Assembly: GCA_017861095.1 (NCBI GenBank)
Contig: JAGFXI010000185.1
Span: 1-5,530 of the forward strand
Reading direction: 5' to 3'
DNA length: 5,530 bases
Origin: Deltaproteobacteria bacterium
GTDB taxonomy: Bacteria; Desulfobacterota; Syntrophobacteria; BM002
Positions 1 through 5,530 of this stretch are shown one piece after another. The number at the start of each line of letters is the position of its first letter. Positions within the stretch are counted from its first letter, which is position 1. Made by a program: the position numbers and the translations under genes. The notes below the pieces were generated by a model. It had not been told where the DNA came from. It saw nothing but the letters and a program-made list of their open reading frames with translations, and searched no databases.

Positions 1-1105
1 ATCCTGCTCTGAGGTCTCCAACTCGGGAGAACCTCCTTTCCCCGCAGTGACGTCGACGCGTTCAGAGGCTTCCAGGGTAGGTTGGGAAGCAGAATCCCCC
101 CTTGATTGCGACGCCGGAGGGGTTGGAGGGGAAGAACGAGCCGTCTCCTGGGGTACCCCGCTGACGGGGGGGCGTTCAGGAAGACTTCGACCCTCGGAAC
201 GGAACACAAGCCCGTAGTATCGTTTCAGATTGAGCCCTTGATCACCGAGGAATCGCGACGCGATAACGTAACCGGACAGGGCGAGAACGAGGACCGCTAT
301 CGCGAGCGTAGCTGCTTTGGCGACGCGGCTGAGGCTGCTTCTCATGCCCTCGGCCAACTTGCGCGGTTCCTCCCTCAACTCCGCCGGAAGGCTGAGTTCC
401 TTGGAACACTCGCGAATGACTTTAGGGCCGACCGTCTTGAGATCTCTCGAATACGCCGTCAACATGGCACGATCACAGACAATATTGATAAGGCGAGGAT
501 ACCCTTTCGTGAAAGAATACACCTTCGCAAGTGCCCTGTCCGCAAAAATCTCCTTCTGGGAGCCTGCAACGCTCAGACGATACCTCACATATTCGACAGT
601 CTCCTTCTGGTTCATTCTGTCCGACAAAAAATATGTTTAGCAATTTGCTATCTTGTCTCTCTATGTTGGAAAGAAGTCGAATTTCTTCAAGCGAATCAAG
701 AGACAGTTTTTGCGCTTCGTCGATAATCAATAATACCTTTTTTTTGCTATCATATGCTTTGTGTAGGAAGTTCTTGAAGGACATGAAAAAATCCAGTTTC
801 GAACGGAGTGCGCCCTCCAGTCCGAAGGATCGGGCGACCAGCTTGAAGAAATCGAGCTTGTCGAGGCGCGGATCCGAGACGTTGATGAAGAACGTGTCGG
901 GGCCAAGGCTGTTCACGAGGGCATTGATCAAAGTGGTCTTCCCCGTCCCGACATCTCCGGTGAGAAGTAAAAATCCCTGGTTGTTCATGACCCCGTACTT
1001 CAAGACGGCCAGGGCTTCTCTATGTTTCTCCCCGAGCCAGAGAAATTTCGGGTCGGGGCTTATTTGAAAGGGCATCTGGCTGAGACTGTAATGAGAGAGG
1101 TACAT
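1..1105 (-). pseudogene. ExeA/GspA-like AAA ATPase, broken by internal deletion; 3' end outside window
   Basis: Seen: from the ATG at 1105 the frame encodes 165 residues that align without a gap to the neighbouring intact paralogue: the N-terminal MYLSH start, FLWLGEKH (21-28), Walker A GDVGTGKT (50-57), Walker B LLIIDEAQ (125-132) and VGQNE (161-165). The frame then shifts and stops at 473 after 45 unrelated residues. Family sequence resumes in another frame at 612 (NQKETVEY, then YPRLINIVCD) and stays open for 204 codons to position 1. It includes one membrane helix (nt 315-259) followed by a Pro/Ser-rich tail. The 26 residues expected between the halves, which in the paralogue hold RALRQR, are missing. 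Known: ExeA-type ATPases are inner-membrane proteins with a cytoplasmic ATPase and a periplasmic tail, acting in secretin assembly or PEP-CTERM/exosortase export. Inference: a decayed duplicate. At most a soluble 210-residue product with Walker motifs but no arginine finger would be made. An assembly error is the alternative. ATG 1105 is preferred over TTG 1114 for homology and SD spacing. Confidence 0.85.
610..614 (-). other. Deletion junction in the left ExeA-like gene
   Basis: The minus strand reads AATGAACCAG here. In the upstream frame this is N-E-P; in the downstream frame it is N-Q. In the paralogue, 26 codons separate the matching residues, and the two frames overlap by 2 nt, so about 80 nt are missing if the copies were once equal in length. 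The 5-mer TGAAC lies at the join. An ancestral gene reading NEL...PLN would naturally carry TGAAC at both edges, which would fit deletion between short direct repeats. The repeat model is inference; the frame break itself is read directly. Confidence 0.7.
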
Positions 1106-1114
1106 ATCATCCAA

Positions 1115-1118
1115 CCTT
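1115..1118 (-). promoter_or_regulatory. Ribosome binding site for the left ExeA-like gene
   Basis: AAGG on the minus strand ends 9 nt before the ATG at 1105 but directly abuts the in-frame TTG at 1114. The spacing therefore favours the ATG start, which also matches the MYLSH start of the paralogue. Confidence 0.5.
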
Positions 1119-1212
1119 GTTCTGGCAGAGCCGTGCTAAAAAAGGGGTAATTGCGCCTGCCTGTATCCTCCTGGCCCGGACGGCGAGCTTTCATGGCGGA
1201 TGAACGAGCTTG

Positions 1213-2757
1213 CTACCTGGTCTCCGAACGCTTTTCCAGAAGCCAATCGATCACCCTGCCAGATTCGACCCCTTCCCCATCCTTGGCCGGGGCTTCCCGA
1301 TCAGTGTCCCCCGGTGTGGCCTCGGAAGATTGAGGGACTCTTCGCCGTCTCTCTTCCGATGTCGGCCTGTCGCTGGTGCCAAGGTTTTTCTCTTTCCCGC
1401 GGAAGCGCCCTTTCTCCCGTAAAGTACCTGGAGGTTCTTCCCGGTTCGGCTCCAGTGAAATCCTCGATCCGACACCTTCTTGAGTCCCCTTGCTCGAACC
1501 GCCGACACCTGCCCCCGCCGTTCCGATTGATGCATCCACCGCGGCGGAGCCTTTTCCGCGGGAGGGAGAACCGGAACCCTCTCCCTCACCCGCTGAAACC
1601 TCGGCCCCCTTAGAGTCCAACGATGCCGCGCTGGGGACAGTCTTCTTCCCGACGGCCTGCGCCGCGGCTTCCGACTCGCGGCGTTCCTGCCTCATCTCTC
1701 CCTTGGTTTCCTGGCGCGCCGCATCCTCCCGCCTAAGGCTTGGTCTTGCGAAAAGAAAGACTAACCCCAAAACCACAAGGAGTAAACAAAAAGCGACCAC
1801 ATGCCAGGCCTTGAGCCTGGCAGGTTTCCGGCCGTATTCTTCAACCTTCTCGCCTGCGAGGCCGTCTCCTTCGCTCTTTACCGGGCTTTCCTCACGCCCG
1901 CCCTCCCGCTCCGCGGTTGAATCACTTTCCTTCGCATCGAGATTGGCTCGCTCGCTGGGCAGACGCAGCCGGTCGATACATTCTCCAACAATTTCCGGCC
2001 TAACTACTTCCCCACCCGCAAGATATGTCATCAAGAGGGCCAGATCGCAGACTATGTTGATAAGACGGGGAATCCCTCCAGAAAAACGAAAGACTTCTTG
2101 GACCGCTCCAGTGCTGAAAATTTCTCTATCGCAACCAGCCACTTTGAGGCGATGCGATATGTACTGGCTTGCCTCATCCTCTGTTAGCGGACCAAGACTA
2201 TAGTTGATGGCGACCCGTTGTCGTAATGCCCGGTGAGACTCTTCCAGCAAAATATCGTTGAGTTCATTCTGTCCTACGAAGACGAGGTTGAACAATCGTG
2301 CGCCATTCTCTTCGATATTCGACAGGTGCAGCAACTCCTCCCAGTGTTCCTCGCTCAGTCTCTGCGCCTCATCGATGATGAGTACTACCCTCTTCCCCTT
2401 GGCGTGGGAACTCCTGAGAAAGGAATCAAAAGAGGTGAGAAAACCGCCCTTGCTGCCGAAGTCGCCGCTCATACCGTAGACCGTCGAAATCAGCCTGAAA
2501 AAATCGAGAGCCTCGACATCGGGATAGGAAATCTTTGCTGCGATCACCTCATCGCCGAGCTCGTTCACAAGGGCGCTGGCGATGGTAGTCTTCCCCGTGC
2601 CGACATCGCCCGTCACCAGCACATAGCCGTCACCGTGCAGAATTCCGTATCTCAGGGTCGCAAGGGCCTCCTTATGTTTCTCTCCGAGCCATAGAAATTT
2701 CGGATCAGTACTGATCTTAAACGGCTTCTCAACCAGATTAAAATGGGAGAGATACAT
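1213..2757 (-). CDS. ExeA/GspA-like AAA ATPase, single-pass membrane protein (secretion / PEP-CTERM type)
   Basis: A 514-residue protein. Seen: conserved FLWLGEKH (21-28), Walker A GDVGTGKT (50-57), Walker B VVLIIDEAQ (124-132), a VGQNE sensor-like strand (161-165), RALRQR (176-181) carrying candidate arginine fingers, GGIPRLINIVCD (227-238), then one hydrophobic helix at 317-337. After it come about 165 residues of Gly/Ser/Glu/Lys/Arg-rich low complexity, ending in a short amphipathic RVIDWLLEKR (501-510). Known: the N-terminal half fits the AAA_22 ATPases of ExeA (type II secretion) and the PEP-CTERM locus secretion ATPase family. These hydrolyse ATP in the cytoplasm and reach the periplasm with their C-terminus. 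I see no peptidoglycan-binding domain like that of Aeromonas ExeA. Start: ATG 2757 gives the family N-terminus; a TTG at 2805 would add 16 Arg-rich residues and lacks a sensible SD. The SD before 2757 is weak (GAAG). It lies 83 nt after the TAXI gene and 107 nt before the broken paralogue, on the same strand. The ATPase fold is confident; the secretion system served is not shown. Confidence 0.9.
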   Translation of the reverse strand: MYLSHFNLVEKPFKISTDPKFLWLGEKHKEALATLRYGILHGDGYVLVTGDVGTGKTTIASALVNELGDEVIAAKISYPDVEALDFFRLISTVYGMSGDFGSKGGFLTSFDSFLRSSHAKGKRVVLIIDEAQRLSEEHWEELLHLSNIEENGARLFNLVFVGQNELNDILLEESHRALRQRVAINYSLGPLTEDEASQYISHRLKVAGCDREIFSTGAVQEVFRFSGGIPRLINIVCDLALLMTYLAGGEVVRPEIVGECIDRLRLPSERANLDAKESDSTAEREGGREESPVKSEGDGLAGEKVEEYGRKPARLKAWHVVAFCLLLVVLGLVFLFARPSLRREDAARQETKGEMRQERRESEAAAQAVGKKTVPSAASLDSKGAEVSAGEGEGSGSPSRGKGSAAVDASIGTAGAGVGGSSKGTQEGVGSRISLEPNREEPPGTLREKGRFRGKEKNLGTSDRPTSEERRRRVPQSSEATPGDTDREAPAKDGEGVESGRVIDWLLEKRSETR

Positions 2758-2790
2758 ATGTCTTCGCCGAGCCGCTATTTTGCGATTTAG

Positions 2791-2817
2791 TCGCGGCGTC
2801 CGCAATCACCGCCGCAA
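2791..2817 (-). other. Possible mRNA hairpin between the TAXI and ExeA-like genes
   Basis: On the minus strand TTGCGGCG pairs with CGCCGCGA (six G-C pairs plus a G-U and an A-U) around an 11-nt loop. It sits just before the ATPase start at 2757. No U-run follows, so it does not look like an intrinsic terminator. It could slow decay or attenuate, or be chance in GC-rich DNA. Confidence 0.25.
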
Positions 2818-2840
2818 CCACCCTTCCAATTCGTCCCGCG

Positions 2841-3827
2841 CTACTCGGAAAACATCTTCTTTATCGCATCCAATACAGGATTCACCCCAGTTGGTGTTCG
2901 AGACGTACCCAGCGGAGACTTTTGAAGGGCCTTTCTCACGCAGTCGTACTGTTCCCACCCCTTGACGGCGACGTTGAGGTCGACCGATTTCCATTTCGGA
3001 TGCCCATTCCCTCTCAGCCATTCGAGGTTGTCGTAGAGGATCTTCGCAAATTTCCCGACACTCTCGCACGTCGGTCCCCTGAAATCATAGGCAATGAGCA
3101 CCGCCTTGACTGCAACCGTGTTGACCGCCTCATCTTGCCAAGCATAGGTCTTGGCCGGTATCTGAGCGCTGCCATAGAATTCGAGGATGCTCTTGTTGGT
3201 GATAGAAACCAAGGCAAGCCCGTCTCCGGCCGTAACATCTTCGGCAAACAACTTTACCGGGAGCCCGGCAACATAGAACATGGCATCAATCTTCCCCTGC
3301 TTCAGTTGGGCCAGGGCCTCGTTGGTTCCGATGGGCACCATTTCCCGAGGCTTCACATCGGAAACTTCAAAGAGGAGTCGCGCGGTGAGATAGGTGCCGC
3401 TTCCCTCCTCGCCGATGGCCACGACCCTGTCGGTCAGGTCGTCAAAATCTGCTATCTCAGGGCGCGCGAGCACATGGATCTCCTCGTTATACAGTGGGAA
3501 AACCAACCTTGTCTTGTTCGCGATTCTCTTCAAAACAGGATCGGTCTGCACTTTGGCGACGAATGCCAGCACATCCGACTGGACAATCCCCAGTTGCGTG
3601 CCGGGCGCCTTATACACCGCAAAGACATTTTGCACCGACCCGGCAGAATCATAGACATTCAGCTTGATTCCACGGGATTTCACGAGTTGCGCCAAATTCA
3701 AGCCGAATTGATAGTAAGTTCCCTTCGTGTTACCAGTGATGATGCCCATGTCCTGAGCAAAAACGATGCTCGCGGTCATGAGACCGACATAGAGCACCAA
3801 GATCGATGATAAAAGCTTCTTAATCAT
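2841..3827 (-). CDS. TAXI-family TRAP transporter solute-binding protein
   Basis: A 328-residue periplasmic binding protein. Seen: a signal peptide at 1-24 (MIKK, a hydrophobic core, VFA before QDM), then the characteristic glycine/tyrosine loop TGNTKGTYYQFGLNLA (31-46), a SAGSVQN segment (61-67), the QLGIVQSDV strand (78-86), IGEEGSGTYLTARLL (138-152) and a region around DAMFYVAGLP (181-190). These match TAXI receptors in order, and the length is usual for the family. Two cysteines (254 and 296) could form a disulphide in the periplasm. Known: TAXI proteins capture small organic acids or amino acids and pass them to a fused TRAP membrane protein. No such permease is in this window, so this may be an orphan receptor or may serve a permease elsewhere; the ligand cannot be read from sequence. 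ATG 3827 has a good SD (GGAGGA, 9 nt away). It is the first of three genes on this strand, probably transcribed from the intergenic region to its right. Confidence 0.9.
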   Translation of the reverse strand: MIKKLLSSILVLYVGLMTASIVFAQDMGIITGNTKGTYYQFGLNLAQLVKSRGIKLNVYDSAGSVQNVFAVYKAPGTQLGIVQSDVLAFVAKVQTDPVLKRIANKTRLVFPLYNEEIHVLARPEIADFDDLTDRVVAIGEEGSGTYLTARLLFEVSDVKPREMVPIGTNEALAQLKQGKIDAMFYVAGLPVKLFAEDVTAGDGLALVSITNKSILEFYGSAQIPAKTYAWQDEAVNTVAVKAVLIAYDFRGPTCESVGKFAKILYDNLEWLRGNGHPKWKSVDLNVAVKGWEQYDCVRKALQKSPLGTSRTPTGVNPVLDAIKKMFSE

Positions 3828-3836
3828 GACGTTTAA

Positions 3837-3842
3837 TCCTCC
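3837..3842 (-). promoter_or_regulatory. Ribosome binding site of the TAXI gene
   Basis: GGAGGA on the minus strand ends 9 nt before the ATG at 3827. It is a strong, well-spaced site that fixes the start and hence the complete signal peptide. Confidence 0.8.
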
Positions 3843-4094
3843 CGACTTGTCCCTGTTTTAATGCTTTCATGACGGATGAGTGAGTAGCCTGCATGCACTT
3901 CTCAATATGGTTTCCCACGATGAACAGCGTTACGAGAATCGCAAGGTCGAATGATTACCAGGCGATTCTTGAGAGCTAACTCTTCGACTCTGGACGTCTT
4001 GCATCGCCACGCTCTGAAGGCCCACCCGCTGTAGCGTTACGGGAGTGTGGCTACCCGGTGCACGCAACGATTCATAAGAAGTCATTGTTAAGAC

Positions 4095-4123
4095 TTGCAA
4101 ATTTTAGCAGATTCGGCGATATT
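4095..4123 (+). promoter_or_regulatory. Candidate sigma-70 promoter for the TauE/SafE gene
   Basis: TTGCAA (4095-4100) and GATATT (4118-4123) are separated by 17 nt in a locally AT-rich patch. Each matches its consensus at 4 of 6 bases. Transcription would start near 4130 and leave a leader of about 58 nt before the GTG at 4188. It is a weak match and unproven. Confidence 0.35.
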
Positions 4124-4172
4124 AGTCAAGTCGGTTCCGAGTGTAGAGGATCAAACATCTTGGGCCACTGGC

Positions 4173-4180
4173 AAAGGAGG
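4173..4180 (+). promoter_or_regulatory. Strong ribosome binding site that sets a GTG start
   Basis: AAAGGAGG lies 7 nt before GTG 4188. This near-perfect site places the TauE/SafE start at 4188 rather than at the upstream in-frame ATG 4095. Starting at 4095 would add 31 residues that are not hydrophobic and not family-like. Confidence 0.85.
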
Positions 4181-4187
4181 AGCGGTT

Positions 4188-5003
4188 GTGGTTCAGATTC
4201 TCGTCATGTACTCGGCCGTCGGTGCTGTTGCCGGGGTGCTTGCCGGACTCCTTGGGATCGGCGGCGGCTTGGTGATTGTTCCCATGCTCGTCTACTGCTT
4301 CACCCGGCAGGGGATTTCCTATGATCTCATCATGCACCTGGCCCTAGGGACATCCATGGCGAGCATTATGTTTACGGCAGTTTCGAGTTTCTATTCCCAC
4401 CACAAGCGGGGAGCCGTCCAGTGGACCATCGTCCGTCGGATCGCCCTCGGGATTCTCGTCGGAACCTTTCTCGGGTCCTGCTTCGCCGCGAACATGTCGA
4501 CGAACTTCCTCAAGGTCTTCTTCGTCATTTTTCTGTACTACGTGGCCGTCCAGATGCTCATGGATCGGAAAGCGGCGCCTTCACGTCAGCTTCCGGGAAG
4601 CGCCGGGATGTTTGGGGTGGGCAACGTGATTGGCGCCGTGTCGAGCCTGGTAGGGATCGGGGGGGGCACGCTCTCCGTGCCCTTCATGATGTGGTGTAAC
4701 GTCTCGGTGCACCACGCCATCGGCACCTCGGCGGCCATCGGCTTTCCCATCGCCATTGCCGGCACGGTCGGCTATATCTGGAACGGCCTCGACGCCCAGA
4801 ATCTTCCCGTCTACTCCGTGGGCTACGTGTATCTCCCGGCACTCCTCGGCATCGTCTGCGCCAGCGTCTTGACCGCGCCCCTCGGCGTGCGTCTCGCGCA
4901 CCGCCTGCCGGTCCCAAAGCTGAAGCGGGCCTTTGCCATCCTCCTCTTTGCCGTCGGCACCCGCATGCTGTTCGGTCTGGTGCAGTCGCTGCACCTGGTC
5001 TGA
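4188..5003 (+). CDS. TauE/SafE family membrane permease (putative anion/sulfite exporter)
   Basis: A 271-residue, highly hydrophobic polytopic inner-membrane protein with the usual length and two-fold repeat of the TauE/SafE family. Seen: the glycine motif GLLGIGGGLVIVP (20-32) recurs as SLVGIGGGTLSVP (153-165). The following helix motif HLALGTSMASI (50-60) recurs as HHAIGTSAAIG (175-185). A basic linker around MDRKAAPSRQLP (125-136) divides the halves and probably faces the cytoplasm. About eight membrane segments are expected. Known: members carry sulfite, sulfoacetate, taurine-related or other organic anions, usually as exporters; the substrate here cannot be told. Start GTG 4188 is chosen from the strong SD. 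It is divergent from the TAXI receptor and convergent with the spermidine-synthase-like gene, so it is likely a single-gene unit. No frame damage is seen. Confidence 0.92.
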   Translation: MVQILVMYSAVGAVAGVLAGLLGIGGGLVIVPMLVYCFTRQGISYDLIMHLALGTSMASIMFTAVSSFYSHHKRGAVQWTIVRRIALGILVGTFLGSCFAANMSTNFLKVFFVIFLYYVAVQMLMDRKAAPSRQLPGSAGMFGVGNVIGAVSSLVGIGGGTLSVPFMMWCNVSVHHAIGTSAAIGFPIAIAGTVGYIWNGLDAQNLPVYSVGYVYLPALLGIVCASVLTAPLGVRLAHRLPVPKLKRAFAILLFAVGTRMLFGLVQSLHLV

Positions 5004-5004
5004 G

Positions 5005-5037
5005 GCGGGCCCGTTGCCGCTAGCCCTCGTTGGTTTT
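5005..5037 (+). terminator. Weak candidate terminator between convergent genes
   Basis: The 39-nt gap after the TauE/SafE stop contains short GC stems: GCGG (5005-5008) with CCGC (5017-5020), or alternatively GGGC (5007-5010) with GCCC (5023-5026). A T-rich stretch, TCGTTGGTTTT, follows. The stems are only 4 bp, so the call rests mostly on the convergent position. Confidence 0.25.
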
Positions 5038-5042
5038 GGAAA

Positions 5043-5530
5043 TCAGCTCTCCCCGCGATGCCGCACCACAGGCTCGAGCAAGTTCTCCACCGGAGCATTG
5101 TCGTCGGTGAGGACCCGATTCCCGCAGCGCCCGGCAAGGTCGGCAATCTGCGCTTCGCTCAGAATCGAGCCCTCAAGCGCCCCGCGATGGCCTGGTACGT
5201 ACCGCTCCAGGATGGCCAGGAGAAGCGGATCGTTCGCGTTGAAGGCGACGAGCACAAACGTGTCCCGAGATTTTCTCACGCCTTGTCTCTCGGTGCTGAC
5301 CACGTAGACGTGCTTGAACACCTTCTTCAGCGTGAGCGTGTAGGCCCCCAGGAAGAGGCCGCCCGTGCGGAGGTCGTCAATCAGGTTTTGCATGAGCACG
5401 CCATGGGGCTTGAGGCGCTCGGCCAGTTTCCGCTGAAACTCAACGGTGCTCAGGTGATAGGGTACCGAGAGATCGGTGAAGGCATCGCCGAGGATCAGGT
5501 CGTACCGTCGCTCGGGTGGGAGTTCGTCCA
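5043..5530 (-). CDS. Spermidine-synthase-like protein, C-terminal part (5' end outside window)
   Basis: The minus-strand frame is open from the window edge to TGA at 5043, giving 161 complete codons; the N-terminus lies beyond 5530. Seen: RYDLILGDAFTDLSVPYHLS (residues 8-27 of the fragment), a helix with VEFQRKLAERLKP, GVLMQNLID, then alternating strands and helices ending in DDNAPVENLLEPVVRH. Known: this is the second half of a Rossmann-type SAM-binding fold as in spermidine synthases and the fused-MFS spermidine-synthase-like proteins. The strand-end aspartate is followed by AF and PYHL rather than the SSDP/STDP-like loop of true polyamine synthases. Inference: it may be an aminopropyltransferase-like or methyltransferase-like enzyme rather than a bona fide SpeE. 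The SAM-binding N-terminal motifs are not in view, so whether a membrane domain is fused cannot be judged. A GTG at 5399 is internal, not the start. Confidence 0.8.
   Translation of the reverse strand, partial: DELPPERRYDLILGDAFTDLSVPYHLSTVEFQRKLAERLKPHGVLMQNLIDDLRTGGLFLGAYTLTLKKVFKHVYVVSTERQGVRKSRDTFVLVAFNANDPLLLAILERYVPGHRGALEGSILSEAQIADLAGRCGNRVLTDDNAPVENLLEPVVRHRGES

Larger units (their letters stand above)
3828..4187. other. Divergent intergenic region, 360 nt, no convincing gene
   Basis: This stretch lies between the TAXI gene (leftward) and the TauE/SafE gene (rightward), so it must hold promoters for both unless transcription enters from outside. I see only very short open frames (for example about 19 codons from an ATG at 3920), none with a recognisable product or strong SD. 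The 9-mer AGCGTTACG occurs twice, at 3926-3934 and 4033-4041, extendable to 12 nt with one mismatch. I found no clear sigma-70 or sigma-54 promoter facing the TAXI gene, and no riboswitch or tRNA that I recognise. Confidence 0.7.

Noticed and set aside
738..745. A8 run as a slippage site that might rescue the broken ATPase by frameshifting
   Set aside because: Loss or gain of one A leads to a TGA before the deletion point in both alternative frames (at once for A7, after about a dozen codons for A9). The missing 26 residues would not be restored either.
106..1067. Several plus-strand open frames of 100-200 codons across the left end
   Set aside because: They are antisense to the ExeA-like gene, whose minus-strand frames carry clear family motifs. 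The plus-strand translations show no recognisable domain.
1115..1212. Small minus-strand frame from an ATG at 1194 between the ATPase genes
   Set aside because: It runs on into the next gene out of frame, has no recognisable product and no support beyond being open.
2922..3809. Plus-strand open frame of 295 codons
   Set aside because: It is the exact antisense shadow of the TAXI gene, which has a signal peptide, SD and family motifs; the antisense product resembles nothing.
3961..3990. Short inverted repeat AGAG-CTAA-CTCT
   Set aside because: The stem is only 4 bp with no extension or U-run, which is expected by chance.
4095..4187. N-terminal extension of the TauE/SafE protein from ATG 4095
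   Set aside because: The strong AAAGGAGG site 7 nt before GTG 4188 and the family-like N-terminus starting there favour the shorter protein. The 4095 region instead overlaps a candidate promoter.

Overview
The window looks bacterial. Genes are dense, Shine-Dalgarno sites are recognisable, one start is GTG, and composition is moderately GC-rich apart from one AT-rich dip. The mix is ExeA-type secretion ATPases in tandem, a TAXI-type TRAP solute receptor, a TauE/SafE permease and a spermidine-synthase-like protein. It would fit a Gram-negative environmental lineage such as Nitrospirota, Methylomirabilota or Desulfobacterota. That placement is a guess from gene style; no marker gene is present.

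Layout. Positions 1-3827 hold three genes, all on the minus strand and read right to left: a secreted TAXI-family binding protein (3827-2841), an intact ExeA/GspA-like AAA ATPase with one membrane segment (2757-1213), and a second ExeA-like gene (1105 to beyond position 1). The last is broken by an apparent ~80-nt internal deletion at about 610-614. The gaps of 83 and 107 nt show no convincing terminator, so co-transcription is possible. A 360-nt non-coding stretch (3828-4187) separates this group from a divergent plus-strand TauE/SafE permease (4188-5003). That permease converges, across 39 nt, on a minus-strand spermidine-synthase-like gene (5043 to beyond 5530) whose N-terminal part lies outside the window.

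How they may work together. The two ATPases are clear paralogues: their first 165 residues align without a gap. They match the family that drives or assembles envelope secretion, either ExeA of type II secretion or the ATPase of PEP-CTERM/exosortase loci. The left copy has lost the segment with the conserved RxLRQR arginines and its reading frame, so it is probably a decaying duplicate. The TAXI receptor has no TRAP permease beside it here. Its only transport neighbour is the divergent TauE/SafE protein, and a functional pairing is speculation. I found no CRISPR array, tRNA, rRNA, insertion sequence or phage gene. The most unusual points are the broken tandem paralogue and the orphan TAXI receptor upstream of the ATPase genes.
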